Part shown: positions 45,497 through 59,309 of the stretch, piece by piece
How positions within the stretch are numbered: position 1 is the stretch's first letter
How the letters are laid out: each line of letters begins with the position of its first letter
Assembly: GCA_013368315.1 (NCBI GenBank)
Contig: JAACJM010000004.1
Location: 496,001-560,000, forward strand
Length of the DNA: 64,000 bases
DNA from: Tetrapyrgos nigripes
Lineage: Eukaryota > Basidiomycota > Agaricomycetes > Agaricales > Campanellaceae
Direction: 5' to 3'
Position numbers and translations under genes: made by a program
The notes under the pieces: model-generated
What the model was told of the DNA's origin: nothing
Seen by the model: only the letters and a program-made list of their open reading frames with translations
Database searches by the model: none

Positions 45497-45976
45497 TCGA
45501 TGGATGACAATGTTTTCGTCCTCGTCTGAATTTTTTGCTGGCTGCTTTGGCCATTTGCTTGTACACACACTTCGTCTTTCTTGCTTGCTTCGTTCTTCGC
45601 ACTTCGATTTTCTCGTCTATCATTGACTGCATTTTTGGGCTCTAGGAATACTTGTTTCTTCTTGCCGCGCATACCTCATTTTACCTGCATTATCTACTCA
45701 CGTCACTCACGAACCTCGACGTACATCTCTTTCTTCGTTCTCCTCACATTGTAGCATATCATTCACCCTGTAGCAATATCCGCCACGCATACACATCCTA
45801 TATACTAGAATCCTTAGTCATTCCTTTCATTCCTTCTTTCCTTCTCTACACATGCTGCTCATGATATCTTGGCCGTAATCTGTATTCATACATGGTCATG
45901 AGTAGTATGTACATAGCATATAACGATACAATGCAGTGCCAGTGGTTGAAACTTTTCTCTCGTCTTATGCCAAGTG
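45497..45976. other. Convergent spacer
   Basis: Pyrimidine-rich sequence between the DUF7330-like gene (+) and CIA2 (-), probably their 3' UTRs. Open frames of up to 122 codons on the minus strand lie opposite the DUF7330-like gene and are shadows. Confidence 0.4.
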
Positions 45977-46762
45977 CTAATCCTTCGGATTCCGTTGGTT
46001 TATCCCATCCAGACTTTCTTCCAAAGTCTTCAACAGTAAAGGATTTTCCAAGGCAGCAGCTACACGCTCCTTGTCATTCAGCTGTTTGTTAACTAGGCAA
46101 GGATTCACATACAAGCACAGAGTAAGCGGATGTTTTTGTTTCAAAAATACACCAGGCTCACCTGCATGCTCACTCTCATGAGACCCTGGTTTAACGACTA
46201 TATCCACCTTGAAACGCGAGGGCAAGCTGCGCATTAACCTCACTCTAATAGTCAAACCTACAGCGGATTGTAAGCGATGAATTGGAACGCACATCATCAA
46301 AATCCGTGGTTGGTTAGAAATGCTGTGATGGCTTGCAAAGGTACCAAAAAAAAAAAAATAAACGCACCTATCATCGTGGACATACCACAATGAGGGACCG
46401 TAGGAGTGAACTCGACCTTTATGAGATTTCCTGACACCGTTATCTGAGGAGCGGAAACGACACGCAGTTCCTCGAGAGTGTTTGGATGTTCGGGGTCGTA
46501 GATGTGTCTAATCAGGTCTATAAGCCATAGCACATTGGAAGAAAGTTCGGTTGGTGAGCACATAAGCAAAACAAAACACGGGGATAGCTAATGTACCATA
46601 GATCTCGTCTTGGTCTATAGCCTCAATCTCATCGTTTTCTTCTACATCAGTGCTTTCGTCATCGTTGATCCAAAGGGACCTTTTCTGTGCGAGCCTTGAG
46701 GAAGACGAAGGGCTTTCGGTACGGAAGATGGTGGGATTTGGGTTGTATATTTCTCCGGGCAT
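45977..46762 (-). CDS. CIA2: MIP18 family cytosolic Fe-S assembly protein (CIA2)
   Basis: Four exons, 46762-46597, 46517-46368, 46257-46162 and 46092-45977, giving 175 residues. N-terminal acidic region, then the DUF59/MIP18 core: IRHIYDPEHPNTLEELRVVS, VEFTPTVPHCGMSTMIGLTI (with the reactive Cys in HCGM), RVRLMRSLPSRFKVDIVV, and SHESEHAVNKQLNDKERVAA. CIA2 with CIA1 and MMS19 transfers Fe-S clusters to nuclear and cytosolic apoproteins such as DNA polymerases and helicases. The intron at 46367-46258 contains a run of about 13 A (T on the coding strand) just after the donor. Complete. Confidence 0.94.
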
Positions 46763-49700
46763 GCTAGGGTTTTTGAGAACTCAGGTGTATACAGGTTCAA
46801 GCAGTCCTCGTCCGGAAGTTGGGAGAGCGGAATGGGCTGACTAATCATTAATCATCTGGACTCTGCCTCGTTCGAAGTTCCCTCCCCCCAATCCCCTCAC
46901 GAGACTGAGTGTCTGCCTTCTCTTCTCCACAGCATTACTAGTACTGAAGCCTGCAGGCACTTGTTGAAGGACGACGTACAGAAATTCAGATGGAGCATGC
47001 GCTCCAAATATGCTTTCTTGATCAACTATGTCGACCTTGATGTCGAGCATGACCTTCAACATTGGGCACGGTACCGGTTCAATTGACCGTTCATAATGAA
47101 GTTCATCGAAGACGACATATATCCTTGACATAAACATACCCGATTCCCTCTTCGATTTTATCATTATGAAGGGGTGTCCAAGGGCCTCGTCTGATTCTCA
47201 AAACGTGTACTAGATCAATTGCAGTCAATGGTGTCCCAAGACCTCGACGTAGCCATGTATATGCAGCACTACGTAGGTTGGACTGCATTGGTCCGAGCCA
47301 CCACTTATATGACTGGTACGCAGTCACCTGCGGAACTGCTAGTCTATGCTATTAATGGCTTGACAGAACTTTACTTCGCAAGTCCGCCTAGAGGCTAATC
47401 TTCACCCCGGCTTAAGAAGCTTTGCTTGGCATCGATACATGATAATTACATGCAACGAGCTGAAGTCTGTCGATCTCTCAACTGTATTCCTCAATCAGAA
47501 GCGCTCTATCTATCTGGTAGGAGCCGGGTGCTAAGTGCTTAAAGGTCTAGGCAGGAAACATGGGTACTTCCAGAATCGATTCTAGTCCCACGATACACTC
47601 TTTACAAGTTTCTTCCGAACCCTCGGTCTTTAGGACACTGCGCTGAAGTGTAGTATCTTTCTTGGCTTTCCGGTATTGCTGTCTGGAACCGTTCTTTAGT
47701 AGAGACTATGAGTCATTCTGACTCAAGTCCTGGGTCTGAACTCGGTGCTATCGATTATCCTTTTCATCAAGGTGGACTTCAGGCCGCAATTACGGATCGA
47801 GTGTCATTCAGAGAATATGTTGAAGACACCGTACAACGTTGTCTATGGTCGGAATCCCGGTGCCGGACGCAAGTTGACAGTCCAGACTGATTGGGTTGAG
47901 TATATATGCTTCAATACAAGGTAATTTGGGACATATCTTTATTCTGACTTGCCAAGATTTTTGAGGCGTCGAAGGGTACTTGTGTTAGAGACATGTCTTT
48001 CTCATCTGTACACGTAAAGTACGTAGGGCTTTCCCTGACTCTAGTCCTTGTTTTCGAAGAGACACTCCCGGATCCTAGTTCACACTCTACCAGAGACCGT
48101 TCTGATTTCAGCCAATCGTAGAATAGGCTGGAGTTCTGGAAACCCTTGAGATTGTACCCAGTGACGCATGCTGTTATGGATGCGTCTCCGTCTTCGATTC
48201 TCAATGATCTTCTGAAGATTCTGACTAGCATCATAGCAGACGTCAACATAGAGCCTGGGCTTGGCCTGGGCGTTCCTTGGCAAATGCATTGTACCATCAG
48301 AAACTGCATGGGTACTACCTTTCCTTCTTTGCGGACTTTGCTTCGCCTTTGTTCTCTCTAGACGATATTGTCAGTATGTCAATGTACGTGGGGTTAATTC
48401 GATTAATGTGACATTCTCTGTCTCCTTCTCTTAGCCGGAAATGATTTTGTGTTGAAAGCAAGGAACCTGGAAGTATACTTCGTTTCAGCGAATCACCAGC
48501 AATTCCGTCGTCGTCTCATCTCAGATGTCCGTTTATTTACCTCGTTGAAGACATGCCAGACTGCCCATCTTAACTAAGACTGCGTTCACAAAATCAAACA
48601 CGCCCAGAGCGCCAGCACAGGGGATATCTAACTTTCATCTTGTCTCTAGTTAGGTTCCGAAACGAGTATCTAGATGATCAGGGAAACACTGAAACGTACA
48701 AAGATACATATGCTAAGTAGTTACTGGTATAGACATGTTCTACATGTTCGTTCTCCGCAGTAAGTACATGAGGGTATCGTTTCTGCGGGAATTAAAAACC
48801 AAACGGTAGCACTGTAGCAGGTAATAACGTATAAACGCATTGAGAAATTTATCGAGGCCACTATGTGGCGAAGCCCGTGTATACATAGGATGCAGTAACT
48901 CGCCACGGCGACAACATGATCCTGGTCCAGGTGTAGTACATGAACACTTGGAAGAAGGAGGAGGCTGGGGAAAAGGCCGGGTTCAAAACCCAGGCAGGTT
49001 GGAAACGTCGGTGGTTGCCTTGGTTGTCGAGGTCTTGGCTCGATGCTGGGCAATCTTGGATAAAGCCGCCTCCTCTGGACCCTAACAGCCCACAGTGCTG
49101 GTTCACTGTAACCGCCCCAGCCACCGCGCGTAACGCGTATTTGAAAAGCGGAGCTGGAAGCAAATCTCGACTCGCTTAGCACCAGGACCCCAGCCACAGC
49201 TGCAAGTTGCACATGAAATCAAAAACTGCAATTTGAAAAAAGGTAGCGCGAAAAGTAGAATAATTTATGCATGAACAACAAACGAGAACAAGAAGACAAA
49301 ACATCCATGCCACGACCATGCGAGACAGTGCAAGCAGTGGTGATTATATATTGGGTGTGCGTGCCCAAAATGCGCTAGTTCAAATTGTGCGACTAACGAA
49401 GTGGCGAGCGAGTAAGATGGAGATGGAGGGGTAGTGCATGGTATTGAAAATTTGAAAGAATTGAGATGCGATAGTTGATGAGGATAAGTAGAGAAAAACT
49501 GACGCAACATAAAGCCCAAAAGAAATACAAGAAAAAAGGATGATGAAAAAAGCGAGAGTCCGAGTTATCCTAGTTGTGAACTCTTGGCTGGGTAAAATGT
49601 GAGCGAAAAATAGAAATTAGAGTAGGTCATTGTAAGATCGACTGCGTGGAAAGATAACTCATAACGCTACAGCATGAAGTGAGGCGGAATGTGAAAATGG

Positions 49701-49840
49701 TCCCAATGTACATACAACAGAAGAAAAATGGAAGGGGAAAAAGGGAAAAGCAACTGAGCAGCGGAGTGGTGCTTGACCGGTAACAGGTATGTCCTTGACG
49801 CAGTCGAAATCGGGATGATTACCAGGCGTCTCTTCGCCTC
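46763..49840. other. Gene-poor stretch of about 3.1 kb
   Basis: Contains a minus-strand region 47327-46841 that reads over 150 codons in two overlapping frames (WWLGPMQSNLRSAAYTWLRR; LKVMLDIKVDIVDQESIFGA), with an acceptor-like TTCCGCAG just upstream. It could be a multi-exon gene or relic of unknown family, but no ATG and no homologue is apparent. Other frames around 47708-47890 and 47911-48361 are short. From 49200 to 49840 the sequence is A-rich and should be the 3' flank of the next gene. Confidence 0.35.
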
Positions 49841-52800
49841 TTACTTATGCCTACTGATCTTCTCCACACCAGCACCTAGACTCGTCTTCCTCTTCTCGGC
49901 ATCGAGTTCGTCCTCTGAATCATCATCATCATCGTCATCATCCTCGGGCTCGCTCTCCGTGTCTGAAGGAGACCCAGACTCACTCGAGCTGGAGTGAATA
50001 CTACTGGTTGTGGACGTTGACCCGATAGTCGGTTGGGTGCTCATGCTAGCCTCAGAAGCAGACAGATCTACGACTTCAGCATTGTCCGAGACCAAGTCTT
50101 GGTCATCCTCAACTTTCTTCGCCTGGGCTTGGGCTATCTCTTCCTGTTCCTTCTCCTGGGATACAACCTGCTGTGCATCGTCCTTGTTCTGGCACATCTC
50201 CTTCAACATCTCCAGTGACTTGGATCTGCTATGACCATGATGGTGATGGTAATGTTTATACGGGATGTTTCGTATAGTGGTGACATGCTCATCTTCAATA
50301 GGCGTCGATGGGCCTGGGGTCGGTTGAACTGTACTGACACCTGAACCACTGATCGATGGACCAAGAGGAGTGGCTGAAGCGGTGCGGCCTATTGAGGGAG
50401 TGACAGGCTCCGATTTCGCGGCAATCGCTGGCGTGTTTAAGGGCGTTAACGACGAGTCGTGACTAGTTGATGTGAGAATCGACATCGGTGCGACGGGATG
50501 AACGTTGGAAGGTAAACGTGGTCTAATGAGTCTAGAAGGGGACTCATGAGAGTGACGATGAAGGGGCGGAGGCTTGCCGCTGGTGGAAAGGTCCAATGAA
50601 GGAAGATTCCGGTAGACTGGAGCAGGGCTTCCTTCATCTAACGACTCGGGCTCTTCACTCAGGGTGGACGTAAGCTGGCCTGCGGGTGGACTCTGCACTT
50701 CGGGCGACGACGTTAACTCTGCTTGCACGTCCTCGTTTGGCGAGGTCTGATCTCCCTGTCCATCACTGACCACAGCGCTCTTCTCTTTCTCCTTGTCTCC
50801 CTTTTCTTTCCGTTCCTTCTCTTCCTTCTCCTTTCTCTCTCTTTCCTCTCTCCTCTTCTTAACCCAACCCATACCACTTCCATCGTCCTCTTCTTGGACC
50901 CCAGCACTTGTTCTAGCCTTGCCAGTACGCGCTTCTCCAGTAGCAATCGCAGGTTTCCCATTCTGCCCACGCCCATCATAGTGGCCCGTTCCATTACTCA
51001 TCACCCTCCCCCAAACACTGCCACCAACTCCATCATTCTTGACAGAGCCCATACCACCATAACCCCATTCCACAAACTCGGGTTCTTCATCTCGAGCGTT
51101 GGCGAAAGGGTTGGCATTAGTTCCTGCTGTAGAAAACAAAACTAAAACGTTAGTATAACGCGCCTCAGAATAAGTATATGAAATGGAATGGAAATTGAAG
51201 ATAAAAAGCAAATGGAAGGGAGAATGGACAAAAATAGAGGAAATGAAGAAATGACGGCAGTCTCAAGCATCCCATGTCGCCACCTCTAGTTCCACAAGAT
51301 CTGTTGCAATTTGATTCGACTTTGAATTCGAGAAGGTAGCCACAGATAAGCTCCCCTTGAACACCGAGAACCGCCGATCAAGACGCTGTAGGATCGTTTC
51401 CTTTCAAGGTCCGACATCCAGCGCAGCGTCCAATCAATGATGTAGCCAACATACATGACGCAGGCCACGCATATACCCGTCCTTTCTCCAAGAAATGTCT
51501 CCGGAGACTCTCCTTCCATTAATTATCCCATGGCCATATGCGCGCCAATGCCGCCAAGGACATAGAACGGGGAAATCACCAGAGGGACGCGTTAAGCGAG
51601 TGATTCGTACTAATTTCTGACATGAGGGACATCTGGATGGAGTACGGATATGAGGATGTGTGCAGGGGGATACCGGATAGAAGATGCCCAGGTCCCAAGA
51701 TGTCAAAAGAGTGATTTTTGCCGGCTACCATCCCCGCCTCCACGATCGAAGTGGAGAGCCTGTTCCGTCTAGCATCTCGTATCGACCGATACCAATGCTC
51801 CGATCACAAGCCTTTGCGGTATAAACGCGTAAAAGCTGTAGAGACGGCGGATGTCGGAAGGCGTGAATGAATCGACAAATACGAGGGAAACGCGTACACA
51901 AGGGTTCCAATTGAGAGTGGTAAGAAGCCGAATAACAGAAAGCGGGGTGCTGGAAACTCGGGTGCTGTTCGGAGGACGGAAGGAGGACCAAAGCGAGTCT
52001 GGCATTATAACGCAGCTAGCCTTCGCGGGATGGAATGCATAAGCTCGATCTCGTTCCCTTGAGCCTCACGCCAAACCCTTGGTCAATCGTCAGCAGAAGC
52101 ATTAACTATATCCATAGTCGTGACCGTAGCTCTAGGCGAAGGTTCTTCGAGAAGCAGTGCTCGTGATCAGAGGAGATACGGGATCCAGAGCATTGAATCA
52201 TAGGATGTATGCATGGTTGAGATGTATGAATGGACGCATATGGACGCATCAATAGAGATGGATGGCTTGATAATGTCGAAGCGGTATGGGCCGTGAGAGG
52301 ACGTCGACGTGGAAATGCATGAAGCCGGCGGTCATGGATGCAAAGTCGCGTCGAGTTGTATGCATCCATAAACCAAGATACGGCAAATAAGAATGAACAC
52401 TGATCAACCGCGGTGGTATGCAGTGATGGACAACGAAAAGAACCAACAACTTCTAGGTGGTTTAGGGGCACACGAGCAGGAAGTATGCAGACCGCATACG
52501 ATCAAAATGAAGGATGAATGAAATGGAGAACGGAGGAAGCAAGGAAGAGAACAAGGATAATAATAGCAAAAGTAAAGAAGTAGGAAATGAAAACTTGCCT
52601 GAACCTCTGCGAGCACCGTAGACCCTTCCATTAAGCATACGGGTTTTATTGCCCCTTTTTCCACTCGAATCATGTAGGGTACTGATCAACCCATTGGCAC
52701 GAGCAGCATTTTTAGACGAATCGGTAGCAGATGCCGATGAGGAACGGGGCTTTTTCTGTGGAATACGGTGGCAAAACTAATCTGTCAGTAATCAAACGAG

Positions 52801-53460
52801 AAAAAAAGTAGACAGACGCACCCTGACATTCCCGCCTTTATAGGTTTGTGTACTTTGTGTACTCTGCGACCGAGAAAGAGGAGCCCCGAACGAATGGGCC
52901 GAGCCTCCCGAAGTCCATCGCGTCAGAGAGCTTCCCCAAGCACTCGGAGGAACATCCTCTGCAAAAGCCTTGTTCTTCCCTTTGTTTGATTTGAAGAGAT
53001 TTATTGCGCCCAAAGTCAGGATCTGTTCCGCCGTCAACTTTTTGGAGGTAATCTTTGCAAAAAGATCAGTGTTGCGCCGGGGCTTGAATGATGACTGATT
53101 TGATTGGGTAGGTGTTCTTGAGCCAGCGGTGACGGATGGTTCTATACTTTGGGTTGGTGTTAAGGAATGCATAGAAGACGCTGAGGACGATGAAGAGGAA
53201 GATGGTTCAGAAGATTCTGATGTGGCGGACCCCGATACCAGGGTAGAAGGACATGGTGAAGAAGGTTTTGGTGAGAGAGCCTGGAGGGAAAAGTACGCAG
53301 GTATGCATACGGGGTCGGCGTCACCGTCTGGGGCGTCGGGGTCGAGTTTTGATTCTGGGTCTGGTGTCAAAGGAAGTTCGGCGCCATCGTCAGTGACGAG
53401 GACGAGGCGTCGGGGGTCGGGAAGAGGAGCAAAACGGATACGACGCGAGGTCGAAGCCAT
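49841..53460 (-). CDS. Conserved low-complexity fungal protein, unknown function
   Basis: Three exons, 53460-52822, 52755-52599 and 51123-49841, giving about 692 residues. The N-terminus MASTSRRIRFAPLPDPRRLV and the internal block ARDEEPEFVEWGYGGMGSVK look conserved; the rest is Ser/Pro-rich and disordered, with a charged coiled coil (KKRREERERKEKEEKERKEK), a His run, and an acidic stretch (SEPEDDDDDDDDSEDELD) near the C-terminus. Intron 2 is about 1475 bp and has a GCAAGT donor, so both its length and class are unusual here. Joining the exons gives RVYGARRGSGTNANPFANA in frame. A regulatory or scaffold role is only a guess from composition. Confidence 0.7.
51124..52598 (-). other. Unusually long GC-AG intron
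   Basis: Donor GGTTCAG/GCAAGT and acceptor CTACAGCAG/GAACT. All other introns I placed in this window are roughly 45-110 bp. No open frame inside has family similarity, and I saw no terminal repeats that would mark an inserted element. Confidence 0.6.
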
Positions 53461-56400
53461 AACGGGCAGTGGAGAATCGCAGCTGTAGCTTTAAAGGGAC
53501 TCGCAATAGATACTCTTGTGATCACGTGCTCAGTGACTACTTGAACAGAAAGGACCCCGGAAACTCCCAGATCCAATCTCAGCTGCCAAGAGAACATAGC
53601 TTTTCCGTTTTCAACATACCACAACCCTCTTATTTTTTCTTCTTGTAGGTCCATTACACCTATAAGTGCAAGGAAGGCCTGCTATCTTCTACCCACGTGT
53701 GGCTTGCCAAAGCTACAGCTGCCGTGCAAGTTCGAATTCCAGGCAACCTGTCAGTGCAATACCAATCTCCGAAGAGAGCGTTGAAAATCTGAGACAACAA
53801 GCACTACCCTGCACGTTCTTTATCTCGCCCTCGAACATTCCCAAATAGTCCAGAATCATCCTCGAGGCCTAGGAAACAAAGCTCCTGTCCTCTACAAAGC
53901 TCCTTTCATCTTTCTGCGTATACCTGCCACAACTCAATTGCCTGCAACACTTGCACACACGTACGCCCCCGCCGAGCACCCCAGCCAACTCCCGTCCGCC
54001 ATCGTCTTACCGTAACTATCACAGTCAGCTTATCTCGTTCCATTCATGACCCTGCTGGGCATCCCGTAACCTCTGAATCAATCCTTATCAAGACAAGGTT
54101 TCAAGGTATTAATAATTATATACATCGACTCAATTGCGTGCGCGTAACTCTATATATAGATGCAGAATCCCGAACAGGTCAGACCGCAACTCCAACAAGT
54201 CCAATGCTCACTTGCAGCCACGCAATATTCTCACCGACATCAAAAACTTCCGGATCACAAATCCAAGAAATAAATTTACCTGTCCTTCTCACAAAGCCTC
54301 AAGCTCGGCCATCGCTTTCGCTTATGATCACATATCCACATTATAATGATCATTGTAGACCCAGTCACGCATCTGCGTAGCTACACTGTCAGGTGAGTGT
54401 ACGGTTCTCCCAACTTCTATCAGTTGCATTGTCATTGCGAAGATCTTATATACTCTGAGAACTTCTCTGACTCACGGTGACATCATCTTACTCACTTCCA
54501 GACTTCCAGAAATCGGATTCCCCAAGCATTGGGGAGGAGGTGCACGGTCTGCTTAGTCTAAGTACATGCATGCTTTCTTCGAGATGAAAAGAGTCTAAGC
54601 TTGGTTAGTAAAAAATTCTGCGCCATTGGCATATTTTTAGAGACTCAAACTTCCTACTTCTCCTTCTCATCTCTCAAGTCGATTTTACTTTCATTTACGA
54701 TGAGCTCGAGTTGAAGCCAAAAGAGCCAGAAACAACAGAGTTCAAAGTCATCTCAAAGCTTTGACTTGCACACATTACAGTATAGGCCTAGTAACTATCT
54801 GGAGGCTACGTATTCTAGAACCAAAAGACTCTTTTTCATTTCGGCTCAGGTCAATTCTTCAAGGTGTTCAAAATCACTCTGGACCAATTTATTCCGACCC
54901 TAAAGCAGTCTGGAACTTTATCATCCTCGTTTCTAGGTCGTTTCCAAGTAATCGTCTTGCGGTGAACTTCTTTCAAACGTTTGTCCTTACTGAATACATC
55001 GGAAATTCTCATCTCTCACTGGCATCTCTCTCCTTCTCCGCACCCGCCCCACAGCTTGAATCCTCAAGAACCACAACCCTCCACAACCATGCAGTGACGA
55101 CGTATATACGCTGCTCATCATCATATCACGGACGGTTGTACCACATGCCCGGTCAGAAATTCTTGTCGCCGCGCCCCACAATATTCATGATTCACGTAGA
55201 ATCACTATGGTTATGACTGTTTGCTCCGCAAGTTCTTCAAAGCCCCAGTCAGTCGGTCAAAGCTGGAGCTAGCATTACAACTACATCAAGCATTAATATT
55301 ACTAGCTGCGTATCTTACCTCCTATACGCCTACTAGACATCCGTTCAAACGCCACAGCACCACTTCGAGAGTATTCGGACTAACTGGCACCACCGTGACT
55401 ACTACTCTTTATCTCGATTGGGATTGCACGACTGAATGACTACACCACTGGGACAACTGGGACTAGCTCGGGACTTTTAACGATCGGACCTCAAGTACCA
55501 TAGGCTCAAAGAAGCTACTAGCAGGAATTTGAAGCTGATATCGTCACATAAGGTGAAGAACCTCGATATCACGGCCGACTGATTGTTGAATGTAAACGGA
55601 GAAAACGGAGGACATACTCGCGTATGCGCATCGATATCACGAATCTGTACGTTCGCTGACAGTATCTATAGGTCCCATTATAGTCGATGCAGGTTATCCC
55701 GATAAATGTCCCCTCGAGTCTTTTCATTGGAGGATAGGTTCCCGTAGACAGAACCCCGCTCAATGCTGGCGTTGATAATTCTGAAGGCATTCCGGATCTC
55801 CCTCTTCCTTGTCCTTTCCAATACAAATTCATCAACTTTATTCGTGCTTTGTTTTGCCGGGGCCAACATTGACATTGCATTGACACGTACTACGACATAA
55901 TTGATCCAGGTTCTCTATTCAGAACTTTTCTATGTTCAAAACATAACATCAAGTCCAGGCTTAGTACAAGGGCGTTTCTGGCATGCCAAGCCTTTACTAG
56001 GTTGTAACTAGGCCAAGTCCTATGTCTTCAAACGCAGAGACAAGCTAGAGCGCCGCTCGACAAATGATGGCCGTTCTGAACTTCTCCTGAGGCACAACAA
56101 AGTCCGACGAAAGAGACTTTGTGGTGGATGATGATCAAGGTGGTGGCAAGGTGGCATAGTGGCATTCTGATCAGCCGACAGCGGTTAGTCCTTTTAGATC
56201 GGGCTGACTCGGGGAGATGGGATGGGAATAAGTCTTGTCACGTTCATTTCCGACTCTTCAAGAATTTGGACTGTCAAAGATTCGATGGAGGTGTAGAAAG
56301 GAGAGCAGGTAATTCCGTATGCGTATGGGAAACTCAGGCCGTGTGGGATACACTGCTCAGCACATATCTGCAGCACTTACGACAACTGTGGCGTAATACC

Positions 56401-59300
56401 GATGCAGACAAAAATCGACTTGACCGTGACGCTTCATGGTTGGACTACTATTACTCTGGACTTGCTCTGGAACGCGGTGACTCTGGGCCTACATGATTGC
56501 TTTGATGGAAGCAGTGACCGAAGGAATGGTATATGATACTAGTACTAAGAATACCTTGCGACGACGATATGGAAGTCGTCGAGCCGTATTTTGGCCGTGT
56601 GTGAGTCGATACTATCAGAAGCAGTGGATAGCAATAAGAAAAGCAAATCACAATTCACTTCGCTTCGATCTACCACAGATCTATACAAGGAGGAACAGTC
56701 ACAACATATTCTTGTACCATGTACCACTCGCACCCATAAACCTTCGATCTTCAGTGCCTCGTGGGCTTTCATAGACCAACGATCGCGAAAGCCTCGAATT
56801 GCACCCACGTTTGACCCACGTTTGAGCGTCGAGTCTTTTCGTTGGATAGATTGACTGTGAGCGTTCTGTGGCTATTTGGGGACTATCTTTCATGGCATGT
56901 ATGATGATCACTGTATGATACGGCCAGTAATACTTATATGAATTCCATCTGTACTCATCTACCGAAGACTACAGTGATCATTGATACGGACTTGTCGGAC
57001 TGAGTGGCTGAACTGATTCGACGAACGAGAAATACCTAAGGACGACCTGAAGGCCATGGAGGCCGAAAATGCCCGTAAACAGCAATTGTTCCGCTCCCCA
57101 TTACCGATTCCTACTAATTACATGTCTTCCCCCCATGATTGAAAGCGTACTAACATTGTAGAGTACTCAAGGAACTATTCCCGTTGATATAACAGATTTT
57201 CGGTAAGATTCCGAGGGCTGACAAGTAGTACAGCCCCGACGTCGACGCAGCGCCGTTGATTAAATAAAGGCTTCGTAAGAGTTCTCGGAGAAGGACAAGT
57301 TGACGTTGCATCAGCGGCTTGTTTTCTGAGAGCGGACAGATGAGAATCATTTTTGAGTGATCTGCTACTTGTCATCATAACGTTTAACGCTGCTTTCTGC
57401 TAATTATAACCTTTGCTGCTGGCTGTTTCCAGCGACCCAATAATGCTGAAAAACCGAGATACTGAATTGGATAGACAACCGACATAGCGCACACGCATTA
57501 CTGCATCAAAACGTCCTGTAATCACGTCGGGGGGCGCTCTCGAACGGGTAAGATTAAAGAAATGTTCGGCGACTTCCGGGGGCCCAGTGGGACCGTTCAG
57601 GTACGCATCCTCTTTTCAACACTACCATTGCTCATATATCATACTTATCTGCCAATGATTCAATGTATCACAACTCTTCTATGTTGCAGCAGAAAGTTAG
57701 AGGAAGCTGTTATCTCAGACGAAGCACATTTCCATGCCATCTTATATCTTACTGTCTCTACCTTACCTTCCGGTCGTCGCAATTTGGTTGCAATGCTGTC
57801 GGATGTCTTCACGATGGACGTCACAAGGCTCACATGATTGGCCTTCTGACAAAAAGCTAGCCCTTCGAGCGATACACAGATGCTTCCAAATTCCAAGAGG
57901 CCCCCCCAAAGGTTTACTGGGCCCTCTTCCACATTCCTCCAAGGTTTCTCCAGTGGCCGCGGACATATCGGGAATCCGAAGTTGGAAGCATCAAAAAAGA
58001 GTAAAAACCACCGCGATGTTTTCAATTAATATTATGAGTGAGGATCACAATCCTCACTTGTTTCTCACTCCCCTTCGTCCATGGGACCAGATTTAATTAT
58101 TTTCGGTCCCGTTGGAATCTTCTATGGCGACTGCCTTTCTTGGCGGGTATATCTTCTCTATCGTGCCCTCAAGGCCGCCTATTGCTCCACAGATGACCCC
58201 AACGATGTCCTAGAAGCTCGCTCTGCCACTGTTGTCCAACGACGCATGATTGCAAGTAGTTAACTGCACCCGGTCTCCGGCATCTTGCGGTAGGCTCGAC
58301 TCTGTCCTGAACTTGAAGAACTTCCGAACAAGTACCTGAGGATTTTCACATGTAATTTTCGATTTATAGAGGCTTGGAAAACCAGCAAGATGAGAAAAAA
58401 TCCTTTGGGTTACCGGTATACATACCGACTACATTAACACCTTTTTCATCCATGAAGGTACCCCCTTCTCCCGTCTCATTTTCCCTAATCCAAGCAAGTT
58501 GAGCGACAGGTGGCTGAGATATACGTTCCCATTCTAGTTCAAGTCCTTAGAGACACCGATAATTTTGATTGCGTAGACTCAGAGGCGATGTTTTCCAGAA
58601 ATTCTCGTCCCGCCAGCGTACCCCTTCTTCATAGTCACCCAGATCTTTCACATTCGGGCACTGCTGTAGCTGGAGAAGAACTGCTGGGCCTCAAGTGGAA
58701 TTCAATCTGGCGCCACAATCCCCTAGATAAGATTACGAGTGGCTATGTGTGTGTACACGACATGATCACAGACCTGTATACCTGCATCGTGGATCGGGAA
58801 GATTTTCAAACGTTTGACTACGCTGAATTGCCTCGTCACCATGATGAGCTTCGAGGGACCTTTGGCACCCTCTCGGGTACGCTTCATCATCTTCATCTTG
58901 CGTGAAATTGCGCCTTGCCTCATTGCGAGGGATGTCGTACATCATTCCGTACACACTGTCAAGGCTCGGAGTCGTATTGAATAGCGAGATAACGGCGAGT
59001 CAAACGTTTGAGGCCTGTAACATCAGGGTAGGGATTCAGGGAAGACATAAACGTCGGAGGTCCCACTTGTGTGTGCCACAAATTCGAACCAGGAACCAGG
59101 ATAGCCATGAGGCATCCGGACCTGCAAACTGTTGAAAATCTCCTCAAACCAGCTGCCTGGGGGACGGGATGGATAACAATCATCATGAAGTATCTGCATG
59201 AGTATCCAGAAACACTTCAAGTCTTCAAGATTTGAACGCTACGAGCACATGTAGAGCATACATGCATATGGAGCTTGATCAAAACTCGTAGCGAAAACCA
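53461..59300. other. Gene-poor region of about 5.8 kb
   Basis: Dozens of short frames on both strands, none with ATG context plus family motif. Several that appear longest (for example 54761-55216) begin at non-ATG codons. I found no transposase, reverse transcriptase or long terminal repeat. It may be old repeat or relic DNA. The first 200 bp include the promoter of the minus-strand gene ending at 53460. Confidence 0.45.
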
Positions 59301-59309
59301 TTCAATCCC

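Noticed and set aside
45304..45672. Minus-strand frames of up to 122 codons opposite the DUF7330-like exon
   Set aside because: Antisense of a spliced, family-supported exon; no start context or conserved motif.
46350..46362. A run of about 13 bases as possible poly(A) tail of a retrocopy
   Set aside because: It lies inside a CIA2 intron on the opposite strand as a T run after the donor; no retrocopied gene precedes it.
48970..48995. T-arm-like CCGGGTTCAAAACCCAGG suggesting a tRNA
   Set aside because: Stem pairing is imperfect and no D-arm, anticodon arm or acceptor stem can be placed at the right spacing.
50720..51145. 140-codon plus-strand frame opposite the low-complexity protein
   Set aside because: It is the complement of the charged coiled-coil coding sequence of the minus-strand gene; Ser/Leu/Phe-rich shadow frame.
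54761..55216. 151-codon plus-strand frame in the gene-poor region
   Set aside because: Starts at TTG rather than ATG, composition not protein-like, no motif.
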